Shown here: positions 7,674 to 15,483 of the stretch, in pieces
How positions within the stretch are numbered: the stretch's first letter is position 1
How the letters are laid out: every line of letters begins with the position of its first letter
Assembly: GCA_946479985.1 (NCBI GenBank)
Contig: CAMLIF010000043.1
Location: forward strand, 1-27,808
DNA: 27,808 nt
Reading direction: 5' to 3'
From: an uncultured Flavobacteriales bacterium
GTDB lineage: Bacteria; Bacteroidota; Bacteroidia; Flavobacteriales; Crocinitomicaceae
Translations under genes and position numbers: made by a program
The notes under the pieces: generated by a model
Told to the model about the DNA's origin: nothing
The model's input: the letters and a program-made list of their open reading frames with translations, nothing else
Databases searched by the model: none

Positions 7674-8741
7674 TTAAACCTTTAATATCCAACCAAATTC
7701 ATCAGGAACAATTCCAGCTTTCAAATCGTCCAGATACTTGTGAACTTTATTTGAAAACACTCTGTTCTCAACCGGAGGTAAAATCAAATCTGTGTCTCTG
7801 AAACCAATTTTGGCAATCGGAGCAATTGTTGCGGCAGTTCCTGCACCAAATGCTTCCTGCAAACTTCCATTCTTGCTCGCTTCCACTATTTCGGCAACAG
7901 AAACTTGTCGTTCCTCCACTTCCATTCCCCAGTGTTTAGCCAATTCAACAACCGAGCGCTTTGTAACCCCGCGTAAAATAGTATCACTTTCTTCAGAAGG
8001 TGTAACCACTTTTCCGTCAATTACAAAAACAATATTCATTGTTCCGGATTCTTCCACATACTGATGTGTTTTACCGTCAGTCCAGAGTAATTGGTGGTAA
8101 CCTTTTAATTGTCCTTGTTTAGCCGGGAAAAGTGCCGCTCCATAGTTTCCTGAAGTTTTTGCTCTTCCTACTCCACCTACAGATGCTCTTGTGTAGAACT
8201 CTTCGATTTTCACATTCACAGGCTCACTATAATAAGCACCAACCGGGCATGTGAAAATCATAAAGCGATATGTATCTGAAGGTTTGATCCCGATTAATTC
8301 ATCAGTTGCAAATAAGAAAGGACGAATATACAGGCTAAACCCTTCTCTTTCAGGAATCCAGTCAGATTCAACCTCCACCATTTTGCGAACCAGTTCCACA
8401 AAAATGTCTTCCGGAATAACCGGCATACACATACGCTCACAAGACTCTGCAAAACGATGAGCATTCATTTCAGGGCGGAAAATAACGATTTCACCGTTAA
8501 CCGTTCTGTTTGCTTTCATTCCTTCAAAAATAGATTGTCCGTAATGAATAGCAGACATTGCCGGATGCATTGGAATTGGACCAAAAGGAACTATTTCGGC
8601 TTCTTGCCACGCACCGTCTTTGTAATCCATGATCAACATGTGATCCGAAAAGATCTTGCCAAATGGCAAATTGTCCCAATCAACTTGCGGAAGTTTTGAT
8701 GCTGTAGCTGATTGAACACGAATAGAAACTGTTTCTTGCAT
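7674..8741 (-). CDS. ilvE: Branched-chain amino acid aminotransferase
   Basis: A 355-residue fold-type IV PLP aminotransferase of the larger (eukaryote-like) BCAT group. It interconverts leucine, isoleucine and valine with their 2-oxo acids using glutamate/2-oxoglutarate. The PLP lysine is Lys195 in GRAKTSGNYG. Other conserved parts are HYGQSIFEGMKA (66-77), YIRPFLFATD (138-147), EESGTMNIVFV and the phosphate-binding GAGTAATIAPI near the C-terminus. The gene is divergent from recQ across a 105-base gap and has its own terminator. TATCTTCG on the minus strand (8769-8762), one mismatch from the -7 consensus, lies 20 bases before the ATG and is a candidate promoter. Confidence 0.96.
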   Translation of the reverse strand: MQETVSIRVQSATASKLPQVDWDNLPFGKIFSDHMLIMDYKDGAWQEAEIVPFGPIPMHPAMSAIHYGQSIFEGMKANRTVNGEIVIFRPEMNAHRFAESCERMCMPVIPEDIFVELVRKMVEVESDWIPEREGFSLYIRPFLFATDELIGIKPSDTYRFMIFTCPVGAYYSEPVNVKIEEFYTRASVGGVGRAKTSGNYGAALFPAKQGQLKGYHQLLWTDGKTHQYVEESGTMNIVFVIDGKVVTPSEESDTILRGVTKRSVVELAKHWGMEVEERQVSVAEIVEASKNGSLQEAFGAGTAATIAPIAKIGFRDTDLILPPVENRVFSNKVHKYLDDLKAGIVPDEFGWILKV

Positions 8742-8807
8742 AATTTCGATTTACAGGTTCGCGAAGATACCTAAAATAGTTAAGGAATTTACGCGTTTCG
8801 ATGCAGG

Positions 8808-8839
8808 TTTGCAATTTCTTAAATAAGTTTCTATTCTTG
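8808..8839 (+). promoter_or_regulatory. recQ promoter
   Basis: TTTG at 8808-8811 (-33) is followed after 20 bases by TATTCTTG at 8832-8839, one mismatch from TAnnTTTG. The ATG is 7 bases downstream, so the mRNA should have almost no leader. Confidence 0.6.
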
Positions 8840-8846
8840 CATTGGA

Positions 8847-10730
8847 ATGCAGAAAAGTCGCGACATACTGAAACAAATTTGGGGATACGATGGTTTTCGT
8901 CCCCTCCAGGAAGAAATCGTTGACAGTGCGATCTATGGAAAAGATGTATTGGCCTTATTACCAACCGGTGGCGGGAAATCTATCTGTTTCCAGGTTCCGG
9001 GAATGGCACGTGACGGATTGTGTATTGTGATTTCTCCCCTGATTGCTTTAATGGATGATCAGGTTCTCCAATTAAAGAACAGAGGGCTACGAGCAAACAT
9101 GCTTTCCAGCGGAATGTCATACAAAGAAATGGATTCCATTCTGGACAATGCACGTTTTGGTGGATTGGATTTCCTCTATATTTCTCCGGAGCGAATCCAG
9201 ACGGAATTGTTCCGTGAACGCATCAAACTCACCGAAATAGGATTAATTGTAGTAGATGAAGCTCATTGTATTTCCGAATGGGGACATGATTTCAGGCCTG
9301 CGTACCAGGAGATTTCTGTTCTCCGTGAATGGCATCCGCATGTACCGGTGATTGCTGTTACTGCTACTGCAACTCCGAAAGTAAAAGAAGATATTATTTC
9401 TTCATTGAAACTACATGATGTTCAACTTTTCGAAGCCCCTTTCGACAGGCCGAACCTGATTTATGACGTTTATCATGTGAAGGACAAAATGTCGTCACTT
9501 GCGCGATTGTGTAAATCGCACCAGGGGCAAGTCGGGATTATCTATTGCCAAACAAGAAGAAGCGCCAAATTACTGGTGAAATATCTGACTGCAGCAAAAG
9601 TGCGTGTAGCGATTTATCATGGCGGATTAAATTCCAGGGAACGAAAAGCAGCCATGAAATCGTGGTTAGACGAGAAAAACCCCGTTATGGTTGCAACGAA
9701 TGCCTTCGGAATGGGAATTGACAAGCCGAACGTGCGCTTTGTTGCTCATTACGAATTGCCGAATAATCCGGAAGCTTATTTCCAGGAAGCAGGACGTGCC
9801 GGAAGAGATTCTTTGAGCGCACAAACTTATGCTTTGGTTCAGCCCAACGACGAAAAAGATCTCAGAACGCGTATAGAAAGCCAATTTCCGGAACTGGACA
9901 GAATTAAGTTCATTTACCGGGCAATGATGAATTTTCTAAAGATCGCCATAGGTTCCGGTGCAGACGAAAGTTATCCGCTCGATATTGCTGCATTTGCAAA
10001 ACGTTATGAATTCCAGGTAAACGAAATTTATGTTACGTTGAAATTACTGGAAATGAACGGTGATCTATTGTTTCGCGAAGAAGGAATGATTGGCTCACGC
10101 CTTCGAATTGCAGTTGACAACGCACACTTGTACAGCTTTCAGTTAAAAAACCATGCTTTAGACCCGCTAATTTCAGCACTTTGCAGAAGATACAGAGCTA
10201 TTTTCGATGAATTCACTGAAATAGATGAAGATGGTTTAGCCATTGGACTAAAAATCAACGAAGCGACTTTAACCAAACAATTAAAGCAGCTGGAAACAAA
10301 CGGATTAATTGACATTAACTGGAAAACGAATCTGCCATTAATTACTTTCCTCAGAGAACGTTTACCGGATGATTACATCAACCTGAAAGCTTCTGTTTAC
10401 ACATTCCGGAAAGAACAGGCATTTAAACGACTGGATGCTATGATCGAGTTCATTCAATCTCAGCAATGCCGCCAACGTTTTATCATTGAATATTTCGGAC
10501 AGAAAAGTTCCGACTGCGGAAGATGTGATTACTGCAGAGCACAAAGAGAAACCACAACAGAATCAATAACAGATCATTTAAAACTTCTTCTTGCAACCAA
10601 AATCTCACTTGAAAACATCTTATCTAACTTTGATGGGATTCAGCACGATCTCATCAAGCAGCAATTACGCGAATGGCTTGTAGAAGAACGAATTAGTTTT
10701 TCAGATCATCTTTTCTCATGGAATCACTAA
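8847..10730 (+). CDS. recQ: RecQ-family ATP-dependent DNA helicase
   Basis: A 627-residue superfamily-2 helicase that unwinds DNA 3' to 5' in recombination and fork repair. Walker A LLPTGGGKS ends at residue 45, DEAH is at 137-140, TATATPKV follows, and the helicase C-terminal motifs include YCQTRRSAK, GMGIDKPNVRFVAHYELP and QEAGRAGRD. The second half is unusual. A long winged-helix-like region comes before the four zinc cysteines (Cys541, 557, 560, 563). Only 64 residues follow, and I see no HRDC domain. In E. coli RecQ the zinc site precedes the winged helix. This matches the shorter RecQ-like paralogue of Bacteroidota, so a second, classical recQ may exist elsewhere. The last 38 bases overlap the convergent repressor gene. 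Confidence 0.93.
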   Translation: MQKSRDILKQIWGYDGFRPLQEEIVDSAIYGKDVLALLPTGGGKSICFQVPGMARDGLCIVISPLIALMDDQVLQLKNRGLRANMLSSGMSYKEMDSILDNARFGGLDFLYISPERIQTELFRERIKLTEIGLIVVDEAHCISEWGHDFRPAYQEISVLREWHPHVPVIAVTATATPKVKEDIISSLKLHDVQLFEAPFDRPNLIYDVYHVKDKMSSLARLCKSHQGQVGIIYCQTRRSAKLLVKYLTAAKVRVAIYHGGLNSRERKAAMKSWLDEKNPVMVATNAFGMGIDKPNVRFVAHYELPNNPEAYFQEAGRAGRDSLSAQTYALVQPNDEKDLRTRIESQFPELDRIKFIYRAMMNFLKIAIGSGADESYPLDIAAFAKRYEFQVNEIYVTLKLLEMNGDLLFREEGMIGSRLRIAVDNAHLYSFQLKNHALDPLISALCRRYRAIFDEFTEIDEDGLAIGLKINEATLTKQLKQLETNGLIDINWKTNLPLITFLRERLPDDYINLKASVYTFRKEQAFKRLDAMIEFIQSQQCRQRFIIEYFGQKSSDCGRCDYCRAQRETTTESITDHLKLLLATKISLENILSNFDGIQHDLIKQQLREWLVEERISFSDHLFSWNH

Positions 10731-11520
10731 GCATCGATTTAAGGTCCTGGATCTCACGCTGTAAATTCTGAATAGATTTCGTTACATGCTGATCGTCAGC
10801 TTTGAATTCAGTAAACTCAGGCGACATGTAATTCACAAACTTCCAGATCTCGATAATATCATTCACTTTCACCTTGTAAGGCTCGTAGACCGGATTTGTA
10901 GAACACAATTCAAACGATTGGTCTTGTCCTAAGTAGTTATTGACGATCTTGAAAACAATTCCGTCTTCTTTCGTTACAACAATACATGGTGTTCCGTCTT
11001 TCAACGTTGCCCAGTTCTGAATGTATTCGGCAATAACCTGCGAACCGTGAACTACAGGCGGCATGGAATCTCCAGCAATCGGGAATGAGCGGTATTTTCT
11101 GTCGCGGGAAAGGAACGGCAAATTAAACGCCGGCAAAACTTTCAGATAATCCGGATCAGAATAACCGGTTGTATAACCGGCACGCGCTTCCTGCGGAATC
11201 ATTTCGATCATTTCATTATTATCAGCATCAACCGTTGTAGCCAGAACGCGCAGCTTCCCTCCTGTTATGTCTTTATACATTCCTGATTCGATTGCTTTCC
11301 ATTCTGACTCGGTAAGCGTTTCAAAATCTCTCAGGATCAATTCTTCGATAGGAACTTTGTAATAAGAACCCAGATTCACCAAAGTATCCAAACCAGGTTC
11401 AGCAATTCCGTTTTCATAACCGGAATAACTGCTTCTTGTCAACCCTAAATCTGTAGCTACTTCTTCCTGCGACTTTTTCAGCTGCTTACGAAGAATTTTC
11501 ATGTTGGAACCCAAAAACAT
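10693..11520 (-). CDS. XRE/S24 LexA-like transcriptional repressor
   Basis: A 275-residue repressor of the XRE plus peptidase-S24 architecture. The helix-turn-helix occupies about 8-62 (QEEVATDLGLTRSSYSGYENG). A linker leads to an S24 domain with an Ala114-Gly115 candidate self-cleavage site, Ser152 in GDSMPP as nucleophile and Lys191 in VFKIVN as base. The Ser-Lys spacing of 39 is close to LexA (37). A predicted coiled coil closes the protein (about 245-270). In this family, activated RecA or another signal can trigger self-cleavage and derepression; whether that happens here is inference. The start at 11520 is supported by a perfect -7 element about 17 bases upstream. Two copies of a 15-bp palindrome flank that element, indicating autoregulation. 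The 3' end overlaps recQ. Confidence 0.93.
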   Translation of the reverse strand: MFLGSNMKILRKQLKKSQEEVATDLGLTRSSYSGYENGIAEPGLDTLVNLGSYYKVPIEELILRDFETLTESEWKAIESGMYKDITGGKLRVLATTVDADNNEMIEMIPQEARAGYTTGYSDPDYLKVLPAFNLPFLSRDRKYRSFPIAGDSMPPVVHGSQVIAEYIQNWATLKDGTPCIVVTKEDGIVFKIVNNYLGQDQSFELCSTNPVYEPYKVKVNDIIEIWKFVNYMSPEFTEFKADDQHVTKSIQNLQREIQDLKSMLSDSMRKDDLKN

Positions 11521-11522
11521 AA

Positions 11523-11537
11523 GACTAATTTTTAGTC
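11523..11537. promoter_or_regulatory. Operator copy 1 (15-bp palindrome)
   Basis: GACTAATTTTTAGTC has 6-bp inverted arms around TTT. It matches operator copy 2 at 12 of 15 positions and lies just downstream of the -7 element, over the predicted transcription start of the S24 repressor gene. Confidence 0.7.
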
Positions 11538-11544
11538 AAATATA
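11537..11544 (-). promoter_or_regulatory. -7 promoter element of the S24 repressor gene
   Basis: On the minus strand this reads TATATTTG, a perfect TAnnTTTG element, 16 bases before the ATG. It is sandwiched between the two operator copies. No clear -33 box is visible. Confidence 0.75.
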
Positions 11545-11545
11545 T

Positions 11546-11560
11546 GATTAATTTCTAATC
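11546..11560. promoter_or_regulatory. Operator copy 2 (15-bp palindrome)
   Basis: GATTAATTTCTAATC, the centre of a longer ATATGATTA/TAATCATAT inverted repeat (9-bp arms). It lies in the spacer upstream of the -7 element. The centre-to-centre distance to copy 1 is 23 bp, about two helical turns, which suits cooperative binding of two dimers. Shared consensus: GAYTAATTTYTARTC. Confidence 0.7.
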
Positions 11561-11589
11561 ATATTAATTTCTGAAGACTGTTTTATTAT

Positions 11590-12996
11590 TTAAAAAGGAA
11601 AAAGCCCATATCTGTAATTCAAGAAACCTGAAGTAAAAGGTATCAAAAAAGCTTCATTATACTCATCCCAAACACCATATTCATATTCAAAAAACCATCC
11701 CTTAGACACAACAGAACTGAGCATTTCACGTTCAATTTTGCCGTCTTTCAAATCAATTGTGATCTTACCAAGATAATTATCTTGTTTTGCTTCATTGTCA
11801 TCTGAAACGGTGAAAGGCACAGGAGCAATTAAAGGATCCCTTTCAGTATTCAAATTCATATAAATGACACTTTTATCTTCATTGGAATGGATTAGAAAGC
11901 TTTTATTATATCTCCCATAATATTTTATCTGATTAGTATGACCCAATCGCTCCTTCCAAACAATCCCCCCATTACCATCAATTTTCAACATCTTAACATC
12001 GTAATATGCAAGACATGTAACTGCAGTAAAAGGGTGCAAAATCATACTCTCTTCACAATCGTAGTACTGTTCAAAAACTAAAACAGTTCCACCATCCTGA
12101 CACTTAATTGCATCAGTTATCTTATATTGCAAGCCTTCAAATGCAATAAACTCCTTCGTCAATTCATATGAATTGGTTACAGTCATGCTATGATTAGTGA
12201 AATCAAGTATTCCTTCGAATACTTCCAACGCACCTCCCCTAATTCCAAAACACCCGACAGAGCCGTCTGCATTTGGTACAACTAGCAAATCATAAACTTT
12301 TTTCTCATCGACACTGATTTTTATTTCATTTAGCTCATTATTTTCAAGTTTCCAAACATAAAGTCCACCAACTTCAATAGGATTAACAGTAAAATAGAGA
12401 TCACCACTATCTGAGAGTAGTTTATGAAAAAATCTGTGATGAATTTTATCGAAATTAGACTTAACCGTTCCTTCTGTTAACAGCTTAAATGATTTATCAT
12501 AAATCTTGAATACAAATTTGATTTGATCTTCGGTTTTTATCTCATAGTAAACAGCAAAAAAATTCTTATTCAAAGATTGAATAATATTTTCGTTAACAAT
12601 TTCCCCTGATGAATTTCGTTCATAAGAAATCAGCTCTTTCGAATTTCCAACCGGCATACAATTGTTGTCATATTCCTGAGTCGACATACTCCATAGACCC
12701 TTTGTCTTATTTTTTTCAAAAACAAAAACTTTCCCTCCAATAACCATAACACCACAATCATTAGGAGCTATATTGAAAGTATTGTCTTTTTCGAAATTGG
12801 TGTGATGCGTTAATTTCAGAGTAGTACCAAACATTCTGTCATAATGAGCAACAAAGAAAGATTTATCTTCTAATGGGTAAACACCATCAAAACCATAACT
12901 CACGAGTTCAACAGGTCCAACTTTAAATCCTTGTGAGAATATTTTTGATTGAGAAAGGATTACAAAGACAAAGAAGAGAATTAAGTGGTTTTTCAT
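11590..12996 (-). CDS. Secreted protein of unknown function, AT-rich
   Basis: A 468-residue protein with no family I can name. The signal peptide is MKNHLILFFVFVILSQSKIFSQ. The ORF could open 42 bases earlier, but a perfect -7 element at 13015-13022 lies inside that extension, so I start at 12996. The mature part is rich in beta strands with repeated gKvfVFEknk / DGgtvLVFEqyYD-like segments, consistent with a propeller-type surface or periplasmic protein. No catalytic motif is evident. By eye the gene is more AT-rich than its neighbours, with many ATA and AAA codons. It sits alone between the S24 repressor and the YihY operon. This could reflect recent acquisition. Confidence 0.8.
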   Translation of the reverse strand: MKNHLILFFVFVILSQSKIFSQGFKVGPVELVSYGFDGVYPLEDKSFFVAHYDRMFGTTLKLTHHTNFEKDNTFNIAPNDCGVMVIGGKVFVFEKNKTKGLWSMSTQEYDNNCMPVGNSKELISYERNSSGEIVNENIIQSLNKNFFAVYYEIKTEDQIKFVFKIYDKSFKLLTEGTVKSNFDKIHHRFFHKLLSDSGDLYFTVNPIEVGGLYVWKLENNELNEIKISVDEKKVYDLLVVPNADGSVGCFGIRGGALEVFEGILDFTNHSMTVTNSYELTKEFIAFEGLQYKITDAIKCQDGGTVLVFEQYYDCEESMILHPFTAVTCLAYYDVKMLKIDGNGGIVWKERLGHTNQIKYYGRYNKSFLIHSNEDKSVIYMNLNTERDPLIAPVPFTVSDDNEAKQDNYLGKITIDLKDGKIEREMLSSVVSKGWFFEYEYGVWDEYNEAFLIPFTSGFLNYRYGLFPF

Positions 12997-13014
12997 AAAT
13001 AGTTTTTTGAAGGT

Positions 13015-13022
13015 CAAAAGTA
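13015..13022 (-). promoter_or_regulatory. -7 promoter element of the AT-rich secreted protein
   Basis: On the minus strand this reads TACTTTTG, a perfect TAnnTTTG element, 18 bases upstream of the ATG at 12996. It decides between the two possible start codons. Confidence 0.6.
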
Positions 13023-13052
13023 AAACAATCTGAACCATTCGCCCTTATTTCC

Positions 13053-13976
13053 TTATTTATTCCCTTCCTCCTTCGGAACAGCCTTAATAACCGTCAGTTT
13101 CCTCCCCTTGAACTTTATCGGGTGATTATCGAAAACAGCAACAATTTTGGTGAATTTGGCGCCGAGGAAAACGATTTGGGAAGTGTAGTACATCCATAAA
13201 AGAATTACTAATAACGTTCCTGCCACACCGGCCTTGCTTCCGAAGAAGTAATTTGTCAAATAGTATTTGATTAGTAGTTGTCCGATAAACAGCAAAATAG
13301 CCGTGAACACAGCTCCTTTGAAGGCATAACTCCATTTTACGCCGCCGTCATTCACGTATTTAAATACTAGTGCAAACAAAACAACGTTCGTGAAAACAGA
13401 TAAAATATTCACCAGTGAAGAAAGAATGAAATCTTCGAACCCGTTCAGATCGCCAAACAAACCGGTTATTGCCGACATGAGAAATGTTTCGCCCATATAC
13501 AATGTAATGAACACCATTCCGAAAACTGCCAGCAGTAAAATAGAGATAAGTTTTGTCCCTACCGTATATTCGAACCGTCTTGAGCGCGATTCGATTTCTA
13601 CTTTTACATCATAAAATTCATTGATACTTGTTCGAAGCGACGAAAACAAAACCGAACTCGAAAACAACAAGGTGATAATACTGACCAGGTTTGAGATGAA
13701 TGTTCCCTGTCCAATATTCAATTCCTTCAAAAAAGGCATAATTCCGGAAGAATCCTGGAGTCCGATCTGATCATGTAAAACACTCTCAATCATTTCCGAT
13801 ATGGAATCCTGCCCTACAATTGCGCCGAAACTAACAATTGCAAGGTAAATCAACGGAATCATTGCAAACACAGTATAGTACGCCAAAGCAGCTCCGTGAA
13901 AAAAAGGTTCTTCCTCGAAAAACTCAACGAACGTTTGTTTGATGATCTGAATCAATTTTTTTACCCTGTTTTTCAC
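13053..13976 (-). CDS. YihY/BrkB family inner-membrane protein
   Basis: A 307-residue YihY/BrkB-family membrane protein, a family once mislabelled ribonuclease BN. The signature FHGAALAYYTVFAMIPLIYLAIVSFGAIVG lies in the first membrane segment. About six hydrophobic segments follow (for example ISILLLAVFGMVFITLYMG, ILSVFTNVVLFALVF, AVFTAILLFIGQLLIKYYL). The typical late motif AGTLLVILLWMYYTSQIVFLGAKFTK is present. The transport substrate of the family is not settled. The start is GTG, one base after the TAG of the upstream ABC ATPase (TAGAGTG), and no in-frame ATG exists before residue 39, so translation is probably coupled. It is the last gene of a three-gene minus operon. Confidence 0.9.
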   Translation of the reverse strand: MKNRVKKLIQIIKQTFVEFFEEEPFFHGAALAYYTVFAMIPLIYLAIVSFGAIVGQDSISEMIESVLHDQIGLQDSSGIMPFLKELNIGQGTFISNLVSIITLLFSSSVLFSSLRTSINEFYDVKVEIESRSRRFEYTVGTKLISILLLAVFGMVFITLYMGETFLMSAITGLFGDLNGFEDFILSSLVNILSVFTNVVLFALVFKYVNDGGVKWSYAFKGAVFTAILLFIGQLLIKYYLTNYFFGSKAGVAGTLLVILLWMYYTSQIVFLGAKFTKIVAVFDNHPIKFKGRKLTVIKAVPKEEGNK

Positions 13977-13977
13977 T

Positions 13978-14904
13978 CTATTTTGATTTTTTACTTACCC
14001 GAATATAGCTAATTTCAGCGAAGGGCTTGGAACTATACAACACCCAGGCTGTATTCTTTGAAACGCGAACAATATTTCTATAATAAACACCGCAGAATTG
14101 AGAAGATACCAATTTCACTTTCTCCCCCAGAGTTTTGTGCTTTCTGTATTCTATCGGACGGAACAAACATTCAGTTCCATCTATCTTTCCTTTATTGATT
14201 TCGCCGAAAAAAGCTGCTTCGTATTCATTGGTCGGCTGGAAATAAAATTCCTCAGGACTCGCCTTACGCAAAATGCGTTGGTTTGCCAAAAAGTAAATTT
14301 CCTTACACCATTCCATTACTTCTTTTCCTTCATGAGAAACCAGCAAAACGATCAGTTTTCGAACTCGTGCCAATTCCTGCAAATATGAACCTATTTTCAA
14401 CTTCAAATGCGCATCTAAATGTGCGAAGGGTTCATCGAGCAGTAAAACATCCGGTTCTGAAGCAAGGGCACGTGCAATAGCTAAACGCTGTTTTTCTCCG
14501 CCCGATAAATGGCGCGCTTCTTCTTTAGCCAAATGTGTCAGATTCACGAGTTCAAGTAATTCCAAAGAAAACGTTTCCTGTATGTCATTAGACAGGTATG
14601 ACATTCCGTGTTTCACATTTTCATGCACGGTATGGAATAAATCCAGCTGGTAATCCTGGTTGACTAATTGAATATCGGGATGTCCGGGAATTAAATTGTA
14701 TTGCGGCCCGCGAACCTGTTTTCCGTTCCAGCGTACTTCGCCGGCTGTAGCATCCTGGTGTCCGGATAAAATCCGCAAAAGTGAAGATTTCCCTTCGCCG
14801 TTCGCTCCAACAATGCCAATAATGGAACCCGACTCAATTGTGAAGTTGAGATCTTTTAAGATCTCCCTTGAATAGGAAATACCCAGATTTTTGATTTCGA
14901 GCAT
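13978..14904 (-). CDS. ABC transporter ATP-binding protein, orphan
   Basis: A 308-residue ABC ATPase. Walker A GANGEGKS is at 33-40, the Q-loop glutamine in QLVNQD near 83, the signature LSGGEKQR at 133-140, Walker B VLLLDEP at 153-159, D-loop AHLD, and the switch histidine in LLVSHEG near 192. Residues from about 220 form a C-terminal strand-rich extension (LFRPIEYRKHKTLGEKVKLVSSQF) resembling the TOBE-type regulatory domain of import ATPases. No canonical permease or binding protein is adjacent. The neighbours are a small acidic protein upstream (one-base TAATG overlap) and YihY downstream. The substrate cannot be inferred. Confidence 0.92.
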   Translation of the reverse strand: MLEIKNLGISYSREILKDLNFTIESGSIIGIVGANGEGKSSLLRILSGHQDATAGEVRWNGKQVRGPQYNLIPGHPDIQLVNQDYQLDLFHTVHENVKHGMSYLSNDIQETFSLELLELVNLTHLAKEEARHLSGGEKQRLAIARALASEPDVLLLDEPFAHLDAHLKLKIGSYLQELARVRKLIVLLVSHEGKEVMEWCKEIYFLANQRILRKASPEEFYFQPTNEYEAAFFGEINKGKIDGTECLFRPIEYRKHKTLGEKVKLVSSQFCGVYYRNIVRVSKNTAWVLYSSKPFAEISYIRVSKKSK

Positions 14905-15323
14905 TAACCGCGTAATTCTTTGGGGAATTTATTGCCAAGAAGATATATTCCGGGAATTGGATTCTCTATCAACTCATCATCGTTCAAATAAACACGCAGT
15001 TTCTTGCGATCTTTATCCAATTCGTATTCATCAACAGCGCTTTCAGGGAAAACAAGTGGCGTAATTCCGTCTTTCGTATGAAAATGAAAAATAAAAACAT
15101 CATCGAAAACTACATGAAACACATCGTCTTCACCTTTCTCTCCTGATAAAGTGTATTCAGCGTTTCGTTTCGTTTCTATCTCCGTAATATCACCACGAAC
15201 AGCAAATTCATCTTCCCACTCATAACGAATATTCTCAGGCGAGTCCTCTCCCTTGTGATTTTCGTTCGCGTACTCTTCTGAGTAAGATGCATTCTTTAAG
15301 TAAACATGAATGATGTATGACAT
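14904..15323 (-). CDS. Small acidic protein of unknown function
   Basis: A 139-residue protein I do not recognise. It has no signal peptide or membrane segment and is strongly acidic, with many Glu/Asp (EDSPENIRYEWEDEF, GEKGEDDVF). Predicted strands alternate (YIIHVYL, VFHVVFDDVFIFHFH, KLRVYLNDDELI), suggesting a compact cytoplasmic beta fold. A perfect -7 element (TACATTTG on the minus strand, 15347-15340) lies 16 bases before the ATG. It heads the minus operon and overlaps the ABC ATPase start by one base, so it is probably translated together with it and may be a partner. Confidence 0.8.
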   Translation of the reverse strand: MSYIIHVYLKNASYSEEYANENHKGEDSPENIRYEWEDEFAVRGDITEIETKRNAEYTLSGEKGEDDVFHVVFDDVFIFHFHTKDGITPLVFPESAVDEYELDKDRKKLRVYLNDDELIENPIPGIYLLGNKFPKELRG

Positions 15324-15339
15324 AGTGTTATTTTGAGTG

Positions 15340-15347
15340 CAAATGTA
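15340..15347 (-). promoter_or_regulatory. -7 promoter element of the small protein-ABC-YihY operon
   Basis: On the minus strand this reads TACATTTG, a perfect TAnnTTTG, 16 bases before the ATG at 15323. The palindrome at 15367-15380 sits about where the -33 box should be. Confidence 0.6.
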
Positions 15348-15366
15348 ATTAATTGAAAATGTAATC

Positions 15367-15380
15367 CCGATAGCTATCGG
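15367..15380. repeat. Intergenic palindrome CCGATAGCTATCGG
   Basis: A perfect 14-bp palindrome, CCGATAGCTATCGG, lies in the divergent gap between the minus ABC operon and the rlmI-like gene. Palindromes of this CCCGATAGCTATCGGG type are, to my knowledge, a frequent dispersed intergenic element in Flavobacteriia genomes. Only one copy is present in this window. Confidence 0.55.
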
Positions 15381-15385
15381 AAGAG

Positions 15386-15429
15386 AATTGAAAAGTAACT
15401 AAATGTCAGAAAGCAAAACCTTTTCAATT
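15386..15429. repeat. 10-bp inverted repeat in divergent gap
   Basis: AATTGAAAAG (15386-15395) and CTTTTCAATT (15420-15429) are perfect complements with a 24-base spacer. The AT-rich gap also holds further TTTTCAATT-like copies (around 15443-15451). It may be an operator or cruciform, or only low-complexity sequence. Confidence 0.35.
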
Positions 15430-15460
15430 TTATAATTCTCAATTTTCAATTCCCTTAAGC

Positions 15461-15468
15461 TATCTTTG
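15461..15468 (+). promoter_or_regulatory. -7 promoter element of the rlmI-like gene
   Basis: TATCTTTG is a perfect TAnnTTTG element 15 bases before the ATG at 15484. An in-frame TTG at 15466 lies inside it and cannot be the start codon. Confidence 0.7.
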
Positions 15469-15483
15469 CCAAAAAAATCCGGA

